Assembly: GCA_015501055.1 (NCBI GenBank) | Contig: JADNYV010000448.1 | Coordinates: 1-27,837, forward strand | Length of the DNA stretch: 27,837 nt | Direction: 5' to 3' | Source of the DNA: Mucidula mucida | Taxonomy: Eukaryota; Basidiomycota; Agaricomycetes; Agaricales; Physalacriaceae | Shown: piece by piece, positions 1-9,372 of the stretch | Layout of the letters: each line of letters opens with the position of its first letter | Position numbering within the stretch: the first letter of the stretch is position 1 | Notes under the pieces: generated by a model | The model's input: only the letters and a program-made list of their open reading frames with translations | What the model was told of the DNA's origin: nothing | Database searches by the model: none | Program-made: the position numbers and the translations under genes

Positions 1-918
1 ATGTCGTACCATTGGCGGTGAGCTCTACACTGTACCTGTATTACGGAGGAATGACCACGACTTTAGGACACAGATGACGGCCTTGATGGCGTTATGACGC
101 TTGTTGTGCGTCTGCTACTCCATCTCGGTCTACGGTATCGATTGTTAACGCTACATTCTAGGCAAAGTTCAAGGATTTCAAAGGAATCAGCGATAGGAAG
201 ACACAAATCACCAATGTCAGTAGTCTCAGTCTGATTGGCTTGCTACCTGACATGTTAACGAGTCTTCCTTAGCGACATACTACCGTCCTACAACCCGTCA
301 ACCTCGACCAGGAAAGAGCTCTTTGACGATTCTGAGAGGCTTCATAAGAGGCAAAAGGTACGTATCGTTCATCTGTTGTGATACTCAACATGACGACGTC
401 GCAGCTGTCACGGTCCAAAGCACACGCTGTTGGAAGTCGTACCGCAGGGTCGGCGAGTTGAGCTCTGATTCTGTTATATCCCGGGACGTGGTTAAATGAA
501 GGATTTCCGTACCATTTTCAATCGCTTAGTTTCTTTCCGAACATTTCTATCATTATTCACTATCTATCTTGTTGGCACGATTCGTCTCTCCTTCTCTTCG
601 GAGAACACATGCACCATATCTCCACTCGCACGCTTATACCTGAAGTGTTGAGTGTGATCCCAGCACGCCTGTGGCGTTCGCGATAATGGATATCTGAGTC
701 CCCGAAGATCATTTGTCCGGCAATGACCACGGTAAGCGCCTTCTCTCTCCCTACCCCCACTGGCTTGTAGTCCCTGCAGTATCTAATCGACGAGTCGTCT
801 GCTCCTTTCGTTGGACACACGCTCGATAGAATGAATACGGATGAGCTAACAAGCAGATTTCGTCTAACGCGATATACTTGAAGCCTGAGGCTTGCTCTTA
901 CGGAGATGTTGTCTGAAG
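1..918. other. No supported gene; left flank
   Basis: I see no convincing coding exon here. A 121-codon open frame on the minus strand (560-925) has no recognisable motif, and its frame is not kept in the homologous flank of the third Ser-rich copy (around 6100-6190), so I treat it as chance. The right end, from about 850, begins to resemble the flank at 6110-6190, which marks the edge of the duplicated Ser-rich gene unit. Confidence 0.5.
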
Positions 919-1305
919 CCGGCAAATAATGGACCTCGGCCAGCCAAGCGGGTCTGGGTTATAACGCCGGAGTGAAGCTTTGAAGATTCTGTCTAAAGAA
1001 GAACCCTGCGATCGGATGACGCCCACAAAGCGAAACACGAAACACTTGCACACTGCGTTATCGCAACATCTCCGGTTAACCTGCGTTCAGATATTGCCAA
1101 GCATCTCTAAGCACTACGCCGTCGCCAGACCTCTGAGCGCAATTCGGAGCGCAGACCGCCACACACCGAGGAGTATCAACAAAACGAGGCGGTGATAACT
1201 ACTTTCTGTCTACCCCGTTCCGAACAGATGCAAATGTAGGTGGGGTAGCTCCTAACCTGCTAGAGGTTCATAAACCCAGATTTCCGATTGCTAAAACCAT
1301 CAACA
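919..1305 (+). promoter_or_regulatory. Shared 5' flank of Ser-rich gene copy 1
   Basis: This flank recurs before all three Ser-rich copies (here, 4725-4978 and 6160-6584). Shared landmarks are CGGGTCTGGGT followed by ATAAC or GATAAC, a GCGATC-[GC]-x-ATGACGC segment, GAGGCG, and TCTACCCCGTTCC ending about 80 nt before each ATG, followed by GCAAATG and GGTGGGGT. The start context CAACAATG is shared by copies 1 and 3; copy 2 has AAACAATG. No clear TATA box is seen. Promoter function is inferred from position and conservation between copies only. Confidence 0.5.
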
Positions 1306-1926
1306 ATGCACTCGCCTGCCTTTTCCACCCACACCAAAGTCTCCAAGATGGAGAAGCAATCAGCAGTCAAAGTTGATTGCCATGAAGTCGACCAATACCA
1401 GTCCTCTTCTCGACCTCGGGCGAACTCATTACCCGCCCTTACCCAACGCTTTAAGAGCAAGCTGTCGCGAAGCCACCGTCACTCGGCCAATTCCTCATCT
1501 TCCAGCCTTCATTCCACACCCGCGTCGGCACCCAATCCCCAGACCAAATCACACGTCAGGTCCTTCTCAGATTCGTTCCCGCGAATCAACCTCCGTTCAT
1601 TGTTCGTCGGGCGAAGGAGAAGCGACAAGCCGAGGAGAAACACGGCGGGATTGTTGGACAATATGACGCCATGGGAAAACATGCCCATCCCCGACGTGTC
1701 AACATTCAACGACGTGAACCGGGTGTATTTGAACATTGAGGACGGGAACATCGTACCATCCCAATATCCTGTAACAGGACCCATACGCGAGGAAGAACCT
1801 CTCGCGCTAGACATCCTAACATCCGCGGGGCAATTCAACGAGGAAGAGGATATGTCCGAGCTGGAGGAAGACGATTTCTTGCTAATGCAGGAGATGGTGC
1901 TCGAAAGAATCGATTTCTGGCTGTGA
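1306..1926 (+). CDS. Ser-rich basic protein with acidic C-terminal tail, copy 1 (intact)
   Basis: A 206-aa single-exon protein of unknown function. I chose ATG 1306 because all three copies share the start MHSP in an ACAATG context; the frame is open a little further upstream but without an ATG. Visible parts: NSLPALTQRF at about 40-49, a Ser cluster at 59-67, QTKSHVRSFSDSF at about 79-91, an Arg/Lys patch at 102-112 (GRRRSDKPRR) that resembles a nuclear localisation signal, a variable middle, an acidic stretch at about 178-189, and a hydrophobic end. No signal peptide, membrane segment or known domain is visible. Low complexity and Ser/Arg content suggest a disordered, possibly phosphorylated regulatory protein; that is inference. 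It is the only one of three tandem copies whose acidic tail is in frame. Confidence 0.7.
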   Translation: MHSPAFSTHTKVSKMEKQSAVKVDCHEVDQYQSSSRPRANSLPALTQRFKSKLSRSHRHSANSSSSSLHSTPASAPNPQTKSHVRSFSDSFPRINLRSLFVGRRRSDKPRRNTAGLLDNMTPWENMPIPDVSTFNDVNRVYLNIEDGNIVPSQYPVTGPIREEEPLALDILTSAGQFNEEEDMSELEEDDFLLMQEMVLERIDFWL

Positions 1927-2650
1927 TTTAGCGAAAGAGAAGAATGTATGAATGTAATATCTGAATATATCCGATGGCATATGATATCGAAGACGTTCGC
2001 GACGGGAATTGGTCGTAAATACAGTGACTGAAGTGTCCACAGAGGCGTTCGGCCTGGCCTGCCAGATGATCGTGACGATAATATGCGGACTTGTATATCC
2101 ACTGATGCTGGCGGTCGTTGTGAGCGCGTCCTGTTGATAAACTGCAGGCGTACCAGTGTCAATCCAGCATCAAGTCATACGCAGAATGTATACATTCTCA
2201 TCGATCTTCCCTGACCGAACCTGTTAACAATCGGCGTTAGTACCAGGAGAGACGCAGTCGAACCAATGATACCGTACCAGCGCCAATCTTCCCAGAGACG
2301 TTCTCATCGCCGGCTGATGGGATGAGGTTTGAGCGGTTATATTCAGCCTGACCTTCTCAAAAATTTGAGGTAGTCCGACCGCGAGGGAGCAAACCATGTA
2401 CCAAATCATGTTAACGATATTAAGCGGACTCGTACGTCCAGTGATATCACGGTCTCTCTGAGCGCGCATTGTTGTCCTGTTAATCGACCTGGTTGAAGTG
2501 GCTCCATATGATGATGTGCGCCTCTCAGATTTGCTGCGGGACGATGGGATTATAAAGTTCTTGCTCATGCGCTGCATGTCTACCCTTTTAGTCAAACAGG
2601 AATAATCACTCGCGGGTAGCGATGGCGCTCATCCATCCGTAATGAAAACG
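1927..2650. repeat. Intergenic region with a diverged ~80-bp direct repeat
   Basis: No supported gene. Two segments, about 2079-2155 and 2411-2492, resemble each other in order and spacing (GCGGACTTGTA against GCGGACTCGTA, then GAGCGCG, then TCCTGTT). They lie about 330 bp apart in direct orientation, an old local tandem duplication. The minus-strand open frames of 217 and 123 codons covering it share only what the repeat imposes, and one is the shadow of the Ser-rich gene. Confidence 0.35.
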
Positions 2651-3329
2651 AAGAAACGTGGAGATTTTAGATGAATGGAGCGTCGCAGTGGAGGGAGGAC
2701 CTAAAGCGCAATCAGCAAATAATAGACAGTGCGTTTTCCAAGCCGCACGACGTACCCCAAGTTTTTATGCTCCGGCTTTCTGACGCGTTCGTTGGGCGTA
2801 GACGAACTATAAACAATAGGGCGTCTGAGAGCGATCATATACGTCGAGTGTCACTTTTGAAGGAACCGAATGTCGGGGGCGTATAATGGCGAGCATTCAA
2901 AGGTCGTCTTTGAACCTGGGGATACCACTGAGTTTTGGGCCATACGTGACACCACAGAGCAGATTAATTTCTAGGAAGGAATTAGTTTGAATTCGGTGCG
3001 TGATATAGACGCGGCTACGCACGAGATCTGTAAGCGCGTCCTTGGCCGCCAGCAATCCAATTTCCCGTGGGCCTGCTGTATAGGCCTGTAGGGGGCGACC
3101 AACTTACCAGGCCTTTAATTCTCGACCGTATCCGGCGCTTGTATTGTCCTCTTTTGCGAACGGTGGTGCAGCAGGCGACTCGGAAACGATTAGGTTGGCC
3201 TGTAACCTGTTGGTCGACATCGTCAGCAAGTTACGCATGCACGGCGTGTAGCCGACGCACCAGCTAGCCAAGGACTATATCAACATTTTCTACGCAGTGC
3301 TTGATCTGAAGAGAAAAGGTGTGAATTGA
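2651..3329 (+). pseudogene. Decayed upstream gene, block A
   Basis: One of three homologous degenerate blocks (others at 7785-8442 and 19485-20100). No long frame survives, but coding-like stretches do: FEPGDTTEFWAIRDTTEQI near 2900-2965, VRDIDAATHEICKRVLG near 2998-3048, LLVDIVSKLRMHGV near 3205-3248 and YINIFYAVLDLKRKGVN ending at TGA 3327-3329. Matching peptides in block B (AIRDTTEQI, VRDMDATTH, KRVL, FPWACC, VDLKRKD) support an ancestral gene. Stops at 2972, 3089 and 3249 have counterparts in block B, so the gene may have been dead before it was copied; alternatively some TAGs are intron acceptors. I do not recognise the family. It ends about 170 nt before the 154-aa gene. Confidence 0.45.
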
Positions 3330-3497
3330 TTGACGGACGTCGGAAACGATGATGGCAGTCAGTGATCAACCCACTTTTGGCTTCCGACCACCACTAACCT
3401 GATTAGCATATCAAGCATTTTAGGCAATTTCAACGCGTCTTTAAGAAGTACCTCGCGCTTTTCAATCTTGACTAAAGGATAAACGCTATTTACAACC

Positions 3498-4124
3498 ATG
3501 TCAGAAGCACAGAGGCGCAGAGAATACCTGTAAGTCAAGTCATAATGGCATCTTCGCGCCGCATAATACTTAATGGGCTGTATTATAGCCACAGAAAGTT
3601 GCAAGCGGGTGAACTCGTGTAAGTTGTTCTTTGTGGCTCTCGCACCTCAATGATAGTGATTGTTCACCTTCCCAGAAATGGCTTCCCATTGCTTTACGCA
3701 GCGACAGAACGCCCGCCGCCCGCGGACTCCATCGTGAACGGCCGTAGGACCCCCACCTACATGTTGTGCTGGAAACTCGTCATAGACTCGGACGAGGTTG
3801 AGGGCACATATAAATCTTTTCTTGGGGATATTCGTGAAGAGTTCGCACTTCCGCGTTGGGAGGAACTCAAGTACGCGGACCAATTCGGGTGCGTGCTACG
3901 AATGAAATTGTCCCTGGTCTGATGGAGAAAGCAGATTTGAATTATTGCCCCGTATAAAAATCGTCGATCCCTACCTTCTCATCGTCCTCGGCGTCAACTT
4001 GAACGACGAGTATATGGCTTCGATTACGAGGCCTGAGCTGATTTCTGCGGCAAAGGAGGCATATAACATATCAGACAACCTTCCCTCCTATTGTGACCTC
4101 AAATGGAGAAGGATGACTGATTGA
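3498..4124 (+). CDS. Four-exon gene, 154-aa protein of unknown family, copy 1
   Basis: Model: exons 3498-3529, 3589-3618, 3676-3888 and 3935-4124; introns of 59, 57 and 46 nt with GTAAGT, GTAAGT and GTGCGT donors and TAG, CAG and CAG acceptors. Joined, it gives one 154-aa frame ending at TGA 4122. Landmarks: a basic N-terminus (MSEAQRRREY), a Pro-rich turn at 34-36, SIVNGRRTPTYMLCW at 39-53, an acidic segment at 58-63, LPRWEELKYADQFG at 79-92, a short hydrophobic stretch at 101-112 (IVDPYLLIVLGV, too short to be a sure membrane span) and a charged C-terminus (KWRRM). The copy at 8548 supports every splice site with its own open frame. Function unknown. An ACGCGTCT box lies at 3433-3440. Confidence 0.72.
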
Positions 4125-4146
4125 AGACTCTTGAATTATTGATGTG

Positions 4147-4440
4147 AAAGGTGTCTATAGTTAGTACTCATGTTCCACGATCCAGTACCCATGCATGACT
4201 ATGAGAAGAAATGTACACTGGCGTCCAATTCTAACGAGGGAACAGTTCGGCGCGCAGGCGGATGTAAAGTCTATCGAGATTGTCAGTAGTGACGCCACAC
4301 CCATGCACACGATGAAGTATTCACATCAAGAACGGACACGTCACGTTCAGTCTCAGTAAGACTGGCCAAAAATGAGATTATCGAAACATCCTGGCACGCA
4401 AGGCAGTCCCTGTCAGCGTGATGTTCAGGCGTACCTTACC
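4147..4440 (+). repeat. Duplicated downstream flank, block A
   Basis: This follows the 154-aa gene and resembles 9166-9372 plus about 9681-9770, and on the minus strand 16530-16680. Anchors are the start GTGAAAGGTGTC, an ATGTTC that opens a short frame, TGTACACT, and AAGACTGGCCAAAA against AAGACTGACCAAAA (again near 20515). In the inverted copy the ATG opens an 86-codon frame; here the equivalent frame stops after about 35 codons. Block B has about 300 bp between the two halves that are missing here. Confidence 0.4.
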
Positions 4441-4448
4441 AAAGATCA

Positions 4449-4566
4449 GGACAGCAGCGCAGATGCGCACAGAATACATGTAAGTCGGTATATTCTGATA
4501 ACTTTCGCATGACTAACGATATGTTTTTATGGTAGAAGGAAGCTGGAAACAGGCGAGTTTGTGTAA
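4449..4566 (+). pseudogene. Fragment of the 154-aa gene (exons 1-2 only)
   Basis: The order exon 1 - intron - exon 2 is recognisable. A degenerate exon 1 without ATG (encoding about AAQMRTEYI) ends in a GTAAGT donor. A short intron ends in GGTAG. Exon 2 encodes RKLETGEFV, matching RKLQAGELV of the intact gene, followed by GTAAGA. No exon 3 or 4 follows. The intact copy lies about 1 kb upstream in the same orientation, so this is a truncated extra duplicate. Confidence 0.45.
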
Positions 4567-4724
4567 GAGTCAATCCGTCATACAACTAGGAAAGCTCTCT
4601 GCATATAATTGTCTGTTTTGGCGAGTTCGAACTGATAACAAGCAATGTTTTCACTTGTTGCTTCCGTTCTGTTCTCTGACACAAGCAGTGATTTTTGAAA
4701 CGACGAAACACCAGTTCGGCATGT

Positions 4725-4978
4725 AGTGGGCCGTAGCGGGTCTGGGTGATAACACCGGACTGAAGCCCAAAGCCTCCATGTCTGGAGAAGACTGCTGCGA
4801 TCGCATGACGCACACAAGGCGAGACACGAACACTTACACTGCCTCCTTCGGTCAATATGCGCTCAAGCCAAATCAACGAGGCGACTCCTGTCTACCCCGT
4901 TCCACACGGAAGCAAATGTAGGTGGGGTCGCTGAAGGTACTGAAACAGAGATTTTCGATTACTATTTTCATCCAAACA
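4725..4978 (+). promoter_or_regulatory. Shared 5' flank of Ser-rich copy 2
   Basis: This is a shortened version of the flank at 919-1305 and 6160-6584. It keeps GCGGGTCTGGGTGATAAC, the TGCGATCGCATGACGC segment, and TCTACCCCGTTCC at about 4891-4903, but lacks some 100-150 bp of the middle. The distance from TCTACCCCGTTCC to the ATG is 76 nt. Confidence 0.45.
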
Positions 4979-5544
4979 ATGCACTCCCCAGTCTTCGTCG
5001 CCCACGCCCACATTAAAGTTTCCACCATGCGCAAGCAATCGGTAGTCTTGAAAGTTGACTCATACGAAGTTCAAACCTCTTCCGAGTCCCGACCTCGATC
5101 GAACTCATTACCCACCCTTACCCAACGCTTCATGAGCTCGCTATCATCGTCCACTCATCGTCGCTCGGGCAGTTCCTCGTCGTCTTCCAGTCTCCACTCC
5201 AGCCCACGAACGCGCTCGCATTCCCAGACCAAATCACACATCCGGTCATTCTCTAGTTCGCTGCGTTCGTTGTTCGCTGGGCGGAAGCCAAAATCAAACA
5301 CCGTGGGGTATCGTCAGACGATTCGGAGACGAAGGAAGAGTCACTGGAGGATATCCTTGATCTCTTCCCATCTTGTCCCTCAACTTTTCCACAATGGAAA
5401 GGTCACGACTCGTGGCTGAGATCGAACGATGTGATGCTGTTACCCGCGGCGGCATTTGACCAGGAAGGAGATACATCTGAGTCGGAGGGAGAGCCTATGT
5501 TGCTGATACAAGAGTTAGTCTTGGGAAGGATGGATTTGTTGTAG
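4979..5544 (+). pseudogene. Ser-rich protein copy 2, frameshifted
   Basis: It starts MHSPVF like copy 1 and keeps NSLPTLTQRFMSSLSSS, a long Ser run, SHSQTKSHIRSFSSSLRSLF and the basic GRK patch. After the basic patch (about 5300) the frame departs from the ancestral one and stops at 5417-5419, giving 146 aa with an Arg-rich end. The ancestral continuation is still readable in another frame to TAG 5542-5544, with SSDDSETKEESLEDILDLF and the tail MLLIQELVLGRMDLL, which matches the acidic/hydrophobic tail of copy 1. No GT-AG pair that would repair the frame is obvious. It may still make the shortened basic protein. Confidence 0.6.
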
Positions 5545-6159
5545 CATATCATTATACATGGAATGAACAATGCATGATTAACATATCCGTTTTCCCAAGG
5601 TGGTTATGAAGAATTGAGGAAAAGTTTGACAAACTGCCGATCTAGTCACGGTGTCGTGTTCGTTGAAACGATGCCCCGTCAAACAGAGCACGGCCATTTT
5701 GCTTGGGGCTGCGACCAATGCGTTTTCAACACGATATTGGTGAGCGAGAGTTTGTCGTTCGGGTTTAGAGTAATGAACAGACATATCTGGTTCTGAAGTT
5801 GGTCACCTGGTACTCTATCGAGTTAAAGAAAAGGTGACCGTACTTTCCGCAGCTCATGAGCGTGGCGTTCGTTCCTCATGCATGGAATGTGTGCGGATCC
5901 CAGGTAGCGTGCTCCTCAAGTCTAAGTCAGTAGGGCGGAGAGATGCGGCTTGGTCGGTAGTGTAAGCGCGAATAGTGGACAGAAGAATGATGCGACGACT
6001 CACCAACACAGTGCAGAAAATCAAGAACGAATGAAATTGCCTGCGCGATCAGCAAACAGTGGGTATGCTCTTATTCCCATGACGCCTTCCGAAATTGTCC
6101 TACCGAGGCCTGTTATCTTCCCTAGTGCCCTGCCGTCCGTTGCTTCGTGAAAACCTGTC
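5545..6159. other. Intergenic; duplicated 3' flank of Ser-rich copy 2
   Basis: No supported gene. 5560-5730 resembles 7145-7310 downstream of copy 3 (shared GCACGGCCATTTTG at 5688 and 7278, and a common order of short matches), and 5890-5990 resembles 7318-7390 (AGTGGACAG). The duplicated unit therefore includes about 400 bp 3' of the gene. Short open frames here have no supporting motif. Confidence 0.45.
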
Positions 6160-6584
6160 GCGGAGATATTGTCCGAGCCGGCGAAAAGTAGCTAAACGGG
6201 TCTGGGTTATAACACCGGTCTGGACTCTGAAGCTAATGCTCCAATCCTCGTTGATGTCCGCAGAAGAGCACTTGCGATCGTATGACGCACATAAAGCGAA
6301 ACACGAACACTTCAGCGCTGCATGCCATGATCCCAACGACTGCGGTTCACCTGCGCTCAGCTATCTTCAAACAACTCACAGTGCTACGCCACCATCAAGC
6401 TCCAAGCAGCCCTGAGCGCCAGCCTTCACACGTCGAGGAGTATCAACAAGACAAAGTGAACCAACGAGGCGGTGATAACCACTTCTGTCTACCCCGTTCC
6501 GCACGGAAGCAAATGTCGGTGGGGTAGCTCCTAACCTGCTTGAGATACTTAAACCAGGATTTCCGACTTCTTACTCCATCAACA
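6160..6584 (+). promoter_or_regulatory. Shared 5' flank of Ser-rich copy 3
   Basis: Closest to the flank of copy 1 and nearly the same length. It shares GCCGGC, CGGGTCTGGGTTATAAC, GAGGAGTATCAACAA, ACGAGGCGGTGATAAC, CTGTCTACCCCGTTCCG, GTGGGGTAGCTCCTAACCTG and CATCAACAATGCACTC. Copies 1 and 3 thus share a fuller flank than copy 2. Confidence 0.5.
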
Positions 6585-7132
6585 ATGCACTCACCAGCCT
6601 TCTTCATCCACACTCAAATATCCAACATGCAGAAGCAATCATCAGTGAAAGTTGATTTCCTTGAAGTCGACCAACCCTCTTCCCGATCCCGGTCGAACTC
6701 ATTACCCACCCTCACCCAACGCTTTATGAGCACGTTATCATCGTCCGTCTATCATCACTCAGGCAGCTCCTCGTCGTCTTCCAGCCTCCTCTCCAGCCCA
6801 CGAACGCGCTCGCATTCCCAGACCAAATTACACATCCGGTCGTTCTCCGATTCACTGCGTTCGCTGTTCGCTGGGCGGAAGCCGAGGAGAACACGGTGGC
6901 TCCGTCAGACGATTCGGAGAGGAAGAGTCGCTAGGGGATATCCTGATCTCTTTCCATCTTGTCCTTCACTCTCAAAGGACACGACATACACAGTCACACT
7001 GTGTTAAGATCAAACGTTCCGATGCAGTCACCCAAGGGGGCATTCAACGACGATGAGGACATTTCTGAGCCGGAGGAAGAGGAAATGTTGCTGATCCAGG
7101 AGTTGGTCTTGAGAAGGATGGATTTGTTGTAG
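6585..7132 (+). pseudogene. Ser-rich protein copy 3, frameshifted
   Basis: ATG 6585 is in the same CATCAACAATG context as copy 1. The N-terminal half is conserved (MHSPAF, NSLPTLTQRFMSTLSSS, a Ser cluster, SHSQTKLHIRSFSDSLRSLF, GRKPRR). One A is missing relative to copy 1 at AGGAGAACACGG (about 6890). The frame then runs into RQTIRR, as in copy 2, and ends at TAA 7005-7007, giving 140 aa. The ancestral tail (FNDDEDISEPEEEEMLL, then IQELVLRRMDLL) survives in another frame up to TAG 7130-7132. Further indels lie between, so this copy is more decayed than copy 2. Confidence 0.6.
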
Positions 7133-7515
7133 TATATAAACATACATGGCGTGAAAAAATGCATGAATGAAACAACCGACGTCGTCCAAGTTAATCATGA
7201 AGAGTCGAGGGGAAAATTGACCACAAATCGCCGATCCAAGTAACGGTGCCGTATTCAAGCGATGCTCCGCCGAAAAGCGCACGGCCATTTTGAAGTCTAC
7301 GACCAAGAGGTGTAGCGGGGCCTAAATCCAGTCAGCGGATATGCGCAGCATTGTTGGCTTGTCTGTAGCGTACACCTGAAGAGTGGACAGTGATGTGTGG
7401 AGGCTTCAAAGGAAATAGTGCGTATCTTTGAACAGAGGTATAAGGATTCATTGAAACACAAGATCATTAAAAGTCACAAACCAGTAAGTCGTTCGTGCAC
7501 TTGTAGATAAGCGAC
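7133..7515. other. Intergenic 3' flank of Ser-rich copy 3
   Basis: Homologous to the flank after copy 2 (see 5545-6159). No gene is supported. Confidence 0.4.
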
Positions 7516-7758
7516 ATGGAAAAGGTAGGAGCTAAGCACAGCTACTGCCTCCTCATCCGCAGGCCTGTCTTCAAGTCGAAGTCGAAAGTAGACCTGCGAG
7601 CACTGTTCCAGTACGAGAGACAGCTTAATGCTTGGTGGTCTTCCTTGAGCAGAGTATACCTCCGCTATCGTCTGAACATAGCTCGACAGTCGATTCACCG
7701 CCGACCGCCCTTCGACTCAGTCGGTGTCCCTGGCGCGAGAAAATCTGGGCATACATAA
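7516..7758 (+). CDS. Possible 80-aa hypothetical protein, uncertain
   Basis: An open frame of 80 codons with a basic, tyrosine-containing composition (VFKSKSKVDLRALFQYERQL, then YLRYRLNIARQS). Part of it (about 7590-7640) matches the start of block C near 19405-19460 (GACAG[CT]TTAATGCTTG), where no equivalent frame is open. It could be the 5' part of the decayed upstream gene or chance. A minus-strand frame of 74 codons overlaps it. No family recognised. Confidence 0.2.
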   Translation: MEKVGAKHSYCLLIRRPVFKSKSKVDLRALFQYERQLNAWWSSLSRVYLRYRLNIARQSIHRRPPFDSVGVPGARKSGHT

Positions 7759-7784
7759 TACGGTAGCGACGGCGGACATCCGTA

Positions 7785-8442
7785 ATGGGAACGAAGAAAG
7801 GAAGGCCTTTCAGATGAATGGAGCGTCGTAATGGGAGGACCTAGAGCACAATTAGCAAATAAAAGACAGTGCATTTTCCAAGACGTACCCCGAGTTTGCC
7901 TATAATGATGTGCCGGTTTTCTAACGTGTTCAGTGGGCGTAGACGAGCTATAGACGGTAGGGCGATTGACTATATCAGTCCAATGTCACCTCCGAAGGAA
8001 CCGAATGTCGCGGCGGTATAATGGCGAAGATATGAAGGTCGCCTTTGAATTTAGGGATATCAATGAGTTTGGCGGATATTAAGCCATACGTGACACCACA
8101 GAGCAGATTATTGGCTAGGAAAGAATTAATTCGTATTTGGTGCGTGATATGGACGCGACTACGCACCAGCGCGTCCTTACCGGACAGTAATTTCCCGTGG
8201 GCCTGCTGTCAAGGCCTATAGGGGGCGAGCCATTTGCCAGGCCCTGGATTCTCGACTGCTAATATGTTGTCCTGGGCGCTGGTAGGTCCTCTTTTGCGAA
8301 CGGCGGTGCAGCAGGCCTCGGTGACGGTCAGGTTGGCCTATTGGTCGACATCGTCAGCAAGCACGGCGTGTAGCCGACGCACATGGACCATATCAACATC
8401 TCCTACGTCGTCGTTGATCTGAAGAGGAAAGACGTGACTTGA
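7785..8442 (+). pseudogene. Decayed upstream gene, block B
   Basis: Counterpart of 2651-3329. Coding-like remnants: GLSDEWSVVM near 7798-7830 (block C has GLPDECSVVVEEYLKDN), YNDVPVF near 7900, AIRDTTEQI near 8085-8112, VRDMDATTH near 8140, FPWACC near 8192, ANGGAAGLGDGQVGLLVDIV near 8295-8355 and INISYVVVDLKRKDVT ending at TGA 8440-8442. Stops at 8116, 8219 and 8371 match those of block A. The intact 153-aa gene starts 105 nt downstream. Confidence 0.45.
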
Positions 8443-8547
8443 TATCAATCCACTTTCGGCTTCCGACCACCACTAACCTGATCCCAGATATTCTTTCTAA
8501 CGTGTCTTCACAGAGCATCTCGCGCATTTCAAGAATACACGTTGAAC

Positions 8548-9158
8548 ATGTCAGAAGCACAGAGGCGCAGAGACTACATGTAAGTTTGTTCACCATGATA
8601 GCGTCAATTAATAATGGACTGTAATACAGCAGAAGAAAGTTCCAAGCCGGTGAACTCGTGTAAGTCGTTCTTTGTGGCTCTCCCCGACCGTCATTCACCT
8701 TTCCCAGAAATGGATTCCCATTGTTCTACGGAGCGACGGAACACCCGCCACCCGCAGACTCCATCGTAAACGGGCGTAGGACGCCCACCTACATGTTATG
8801 CTGGAAATTCCTCCTGGACTCGGATGAGATTGCCAAATATCAGTGTTTTCCCTGGGAGATTCAGAGTAAGATCGCGCTTCCACGTTGGGAGGAACTCAAC
8901 TACGCGGACCAGTTTGGGTGCGTGCTAGTCTACGTCTGAAATTATACCCGGTCTGATGGAGAAAGCAGATTCGAGTTCCTGCCCCGTATACAAATCGTCG
9001 GTCCCTTCTTCCTTATCGTCCTCGGCGTCAACCTGAGCGACGAGTATATGGCTTCGATTATGAGGCTCGAACTGATTGCTGCGGCAAAGGAGGCGTATGA
9101 TATATCAGACAATCTTCCCTCCAATCGCGACCTCCAATGGAGAAGGATGGAAGCTTGA
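8548..9158 (+). CDS. Four-exon gene, 153-aa protein of unknown family, copy 2
   Basis: Model: exons 8548-8579, 8630-8659, 8708-8917 and 8969-9158; introns of 50, 48 and 51 nt. Joined exons give one open frame of 153 aa ending at TGA 9156. By eye about three quarters of residues equal copy 1, and every intron position and phase is the same although intron sequences differ. Conserved blocks are MSEAQRRR, AGELVNGFPL, PPPADSIVNGRRTPTYMLCW, LPRWEEL then YADQFGFE, LLIVLGVNL or FLIVLGVNL, DEYMASI and SDNLPS. One codon is lost from exon 3 relative to copy 1. Intact frames across four exons in two diverged copies, amid decayed neighbours, suggest selection on the protein. Function unknown. Confidence 0.72.
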
Positions 9159-9165
9159 AGTCTTA

Positions 9166-9372
9166 GTGAAAGGTGTCAATGTTATTAGTAGTAGGTACAT
9201 CCTCATGTTCAATAATCCAGTACCCATTTATGATTGTGGAGAGAGTGTACACTAGTGTCCAATACTTACATGCGAATGAGGGAATATTTGGCGCGTATCA
9301 CGTTCATCGAAATGGTGACGCTGTGGCCACGATGAAGTGTTCAGATCAAGGCCGGATGCGCCACTGTCAGTC
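9166..9372 (+). repeat. Duplicated downstream flank, block B
   Basis: Homologous to 4147-4350: GTGAAAGGTGTC, ATGTTCAATAATCCAGTACCC against ATGTTCCACGATCCAGTACCC, GTACACTAGTGTCCAAT, and ATGAAGTGTTCAGATCAAG against ATGAAGTATTCACATCAAG. The ATG-led frame stops after about 16 codons, so it is not coding here. Confidence 0.4.

Noticed and set aside
560..925. 121-codon minus-strand open frame
   Set aside because: No motif, and the frame is not preserved in the homologous flank of Ser-rich copy 3.
1509..2162. 217-codon minus-strand open frame
   Set aside because: Antisense shadow of the intact Ser-rich gene; composition follows the complementary codons.
3249..3251. Recoded stop codon (readthrough) in the decayed upstream gene
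   Set aside because: Other stops and lost frames in the same blocks make plain pseudogene decay the simpler reading.
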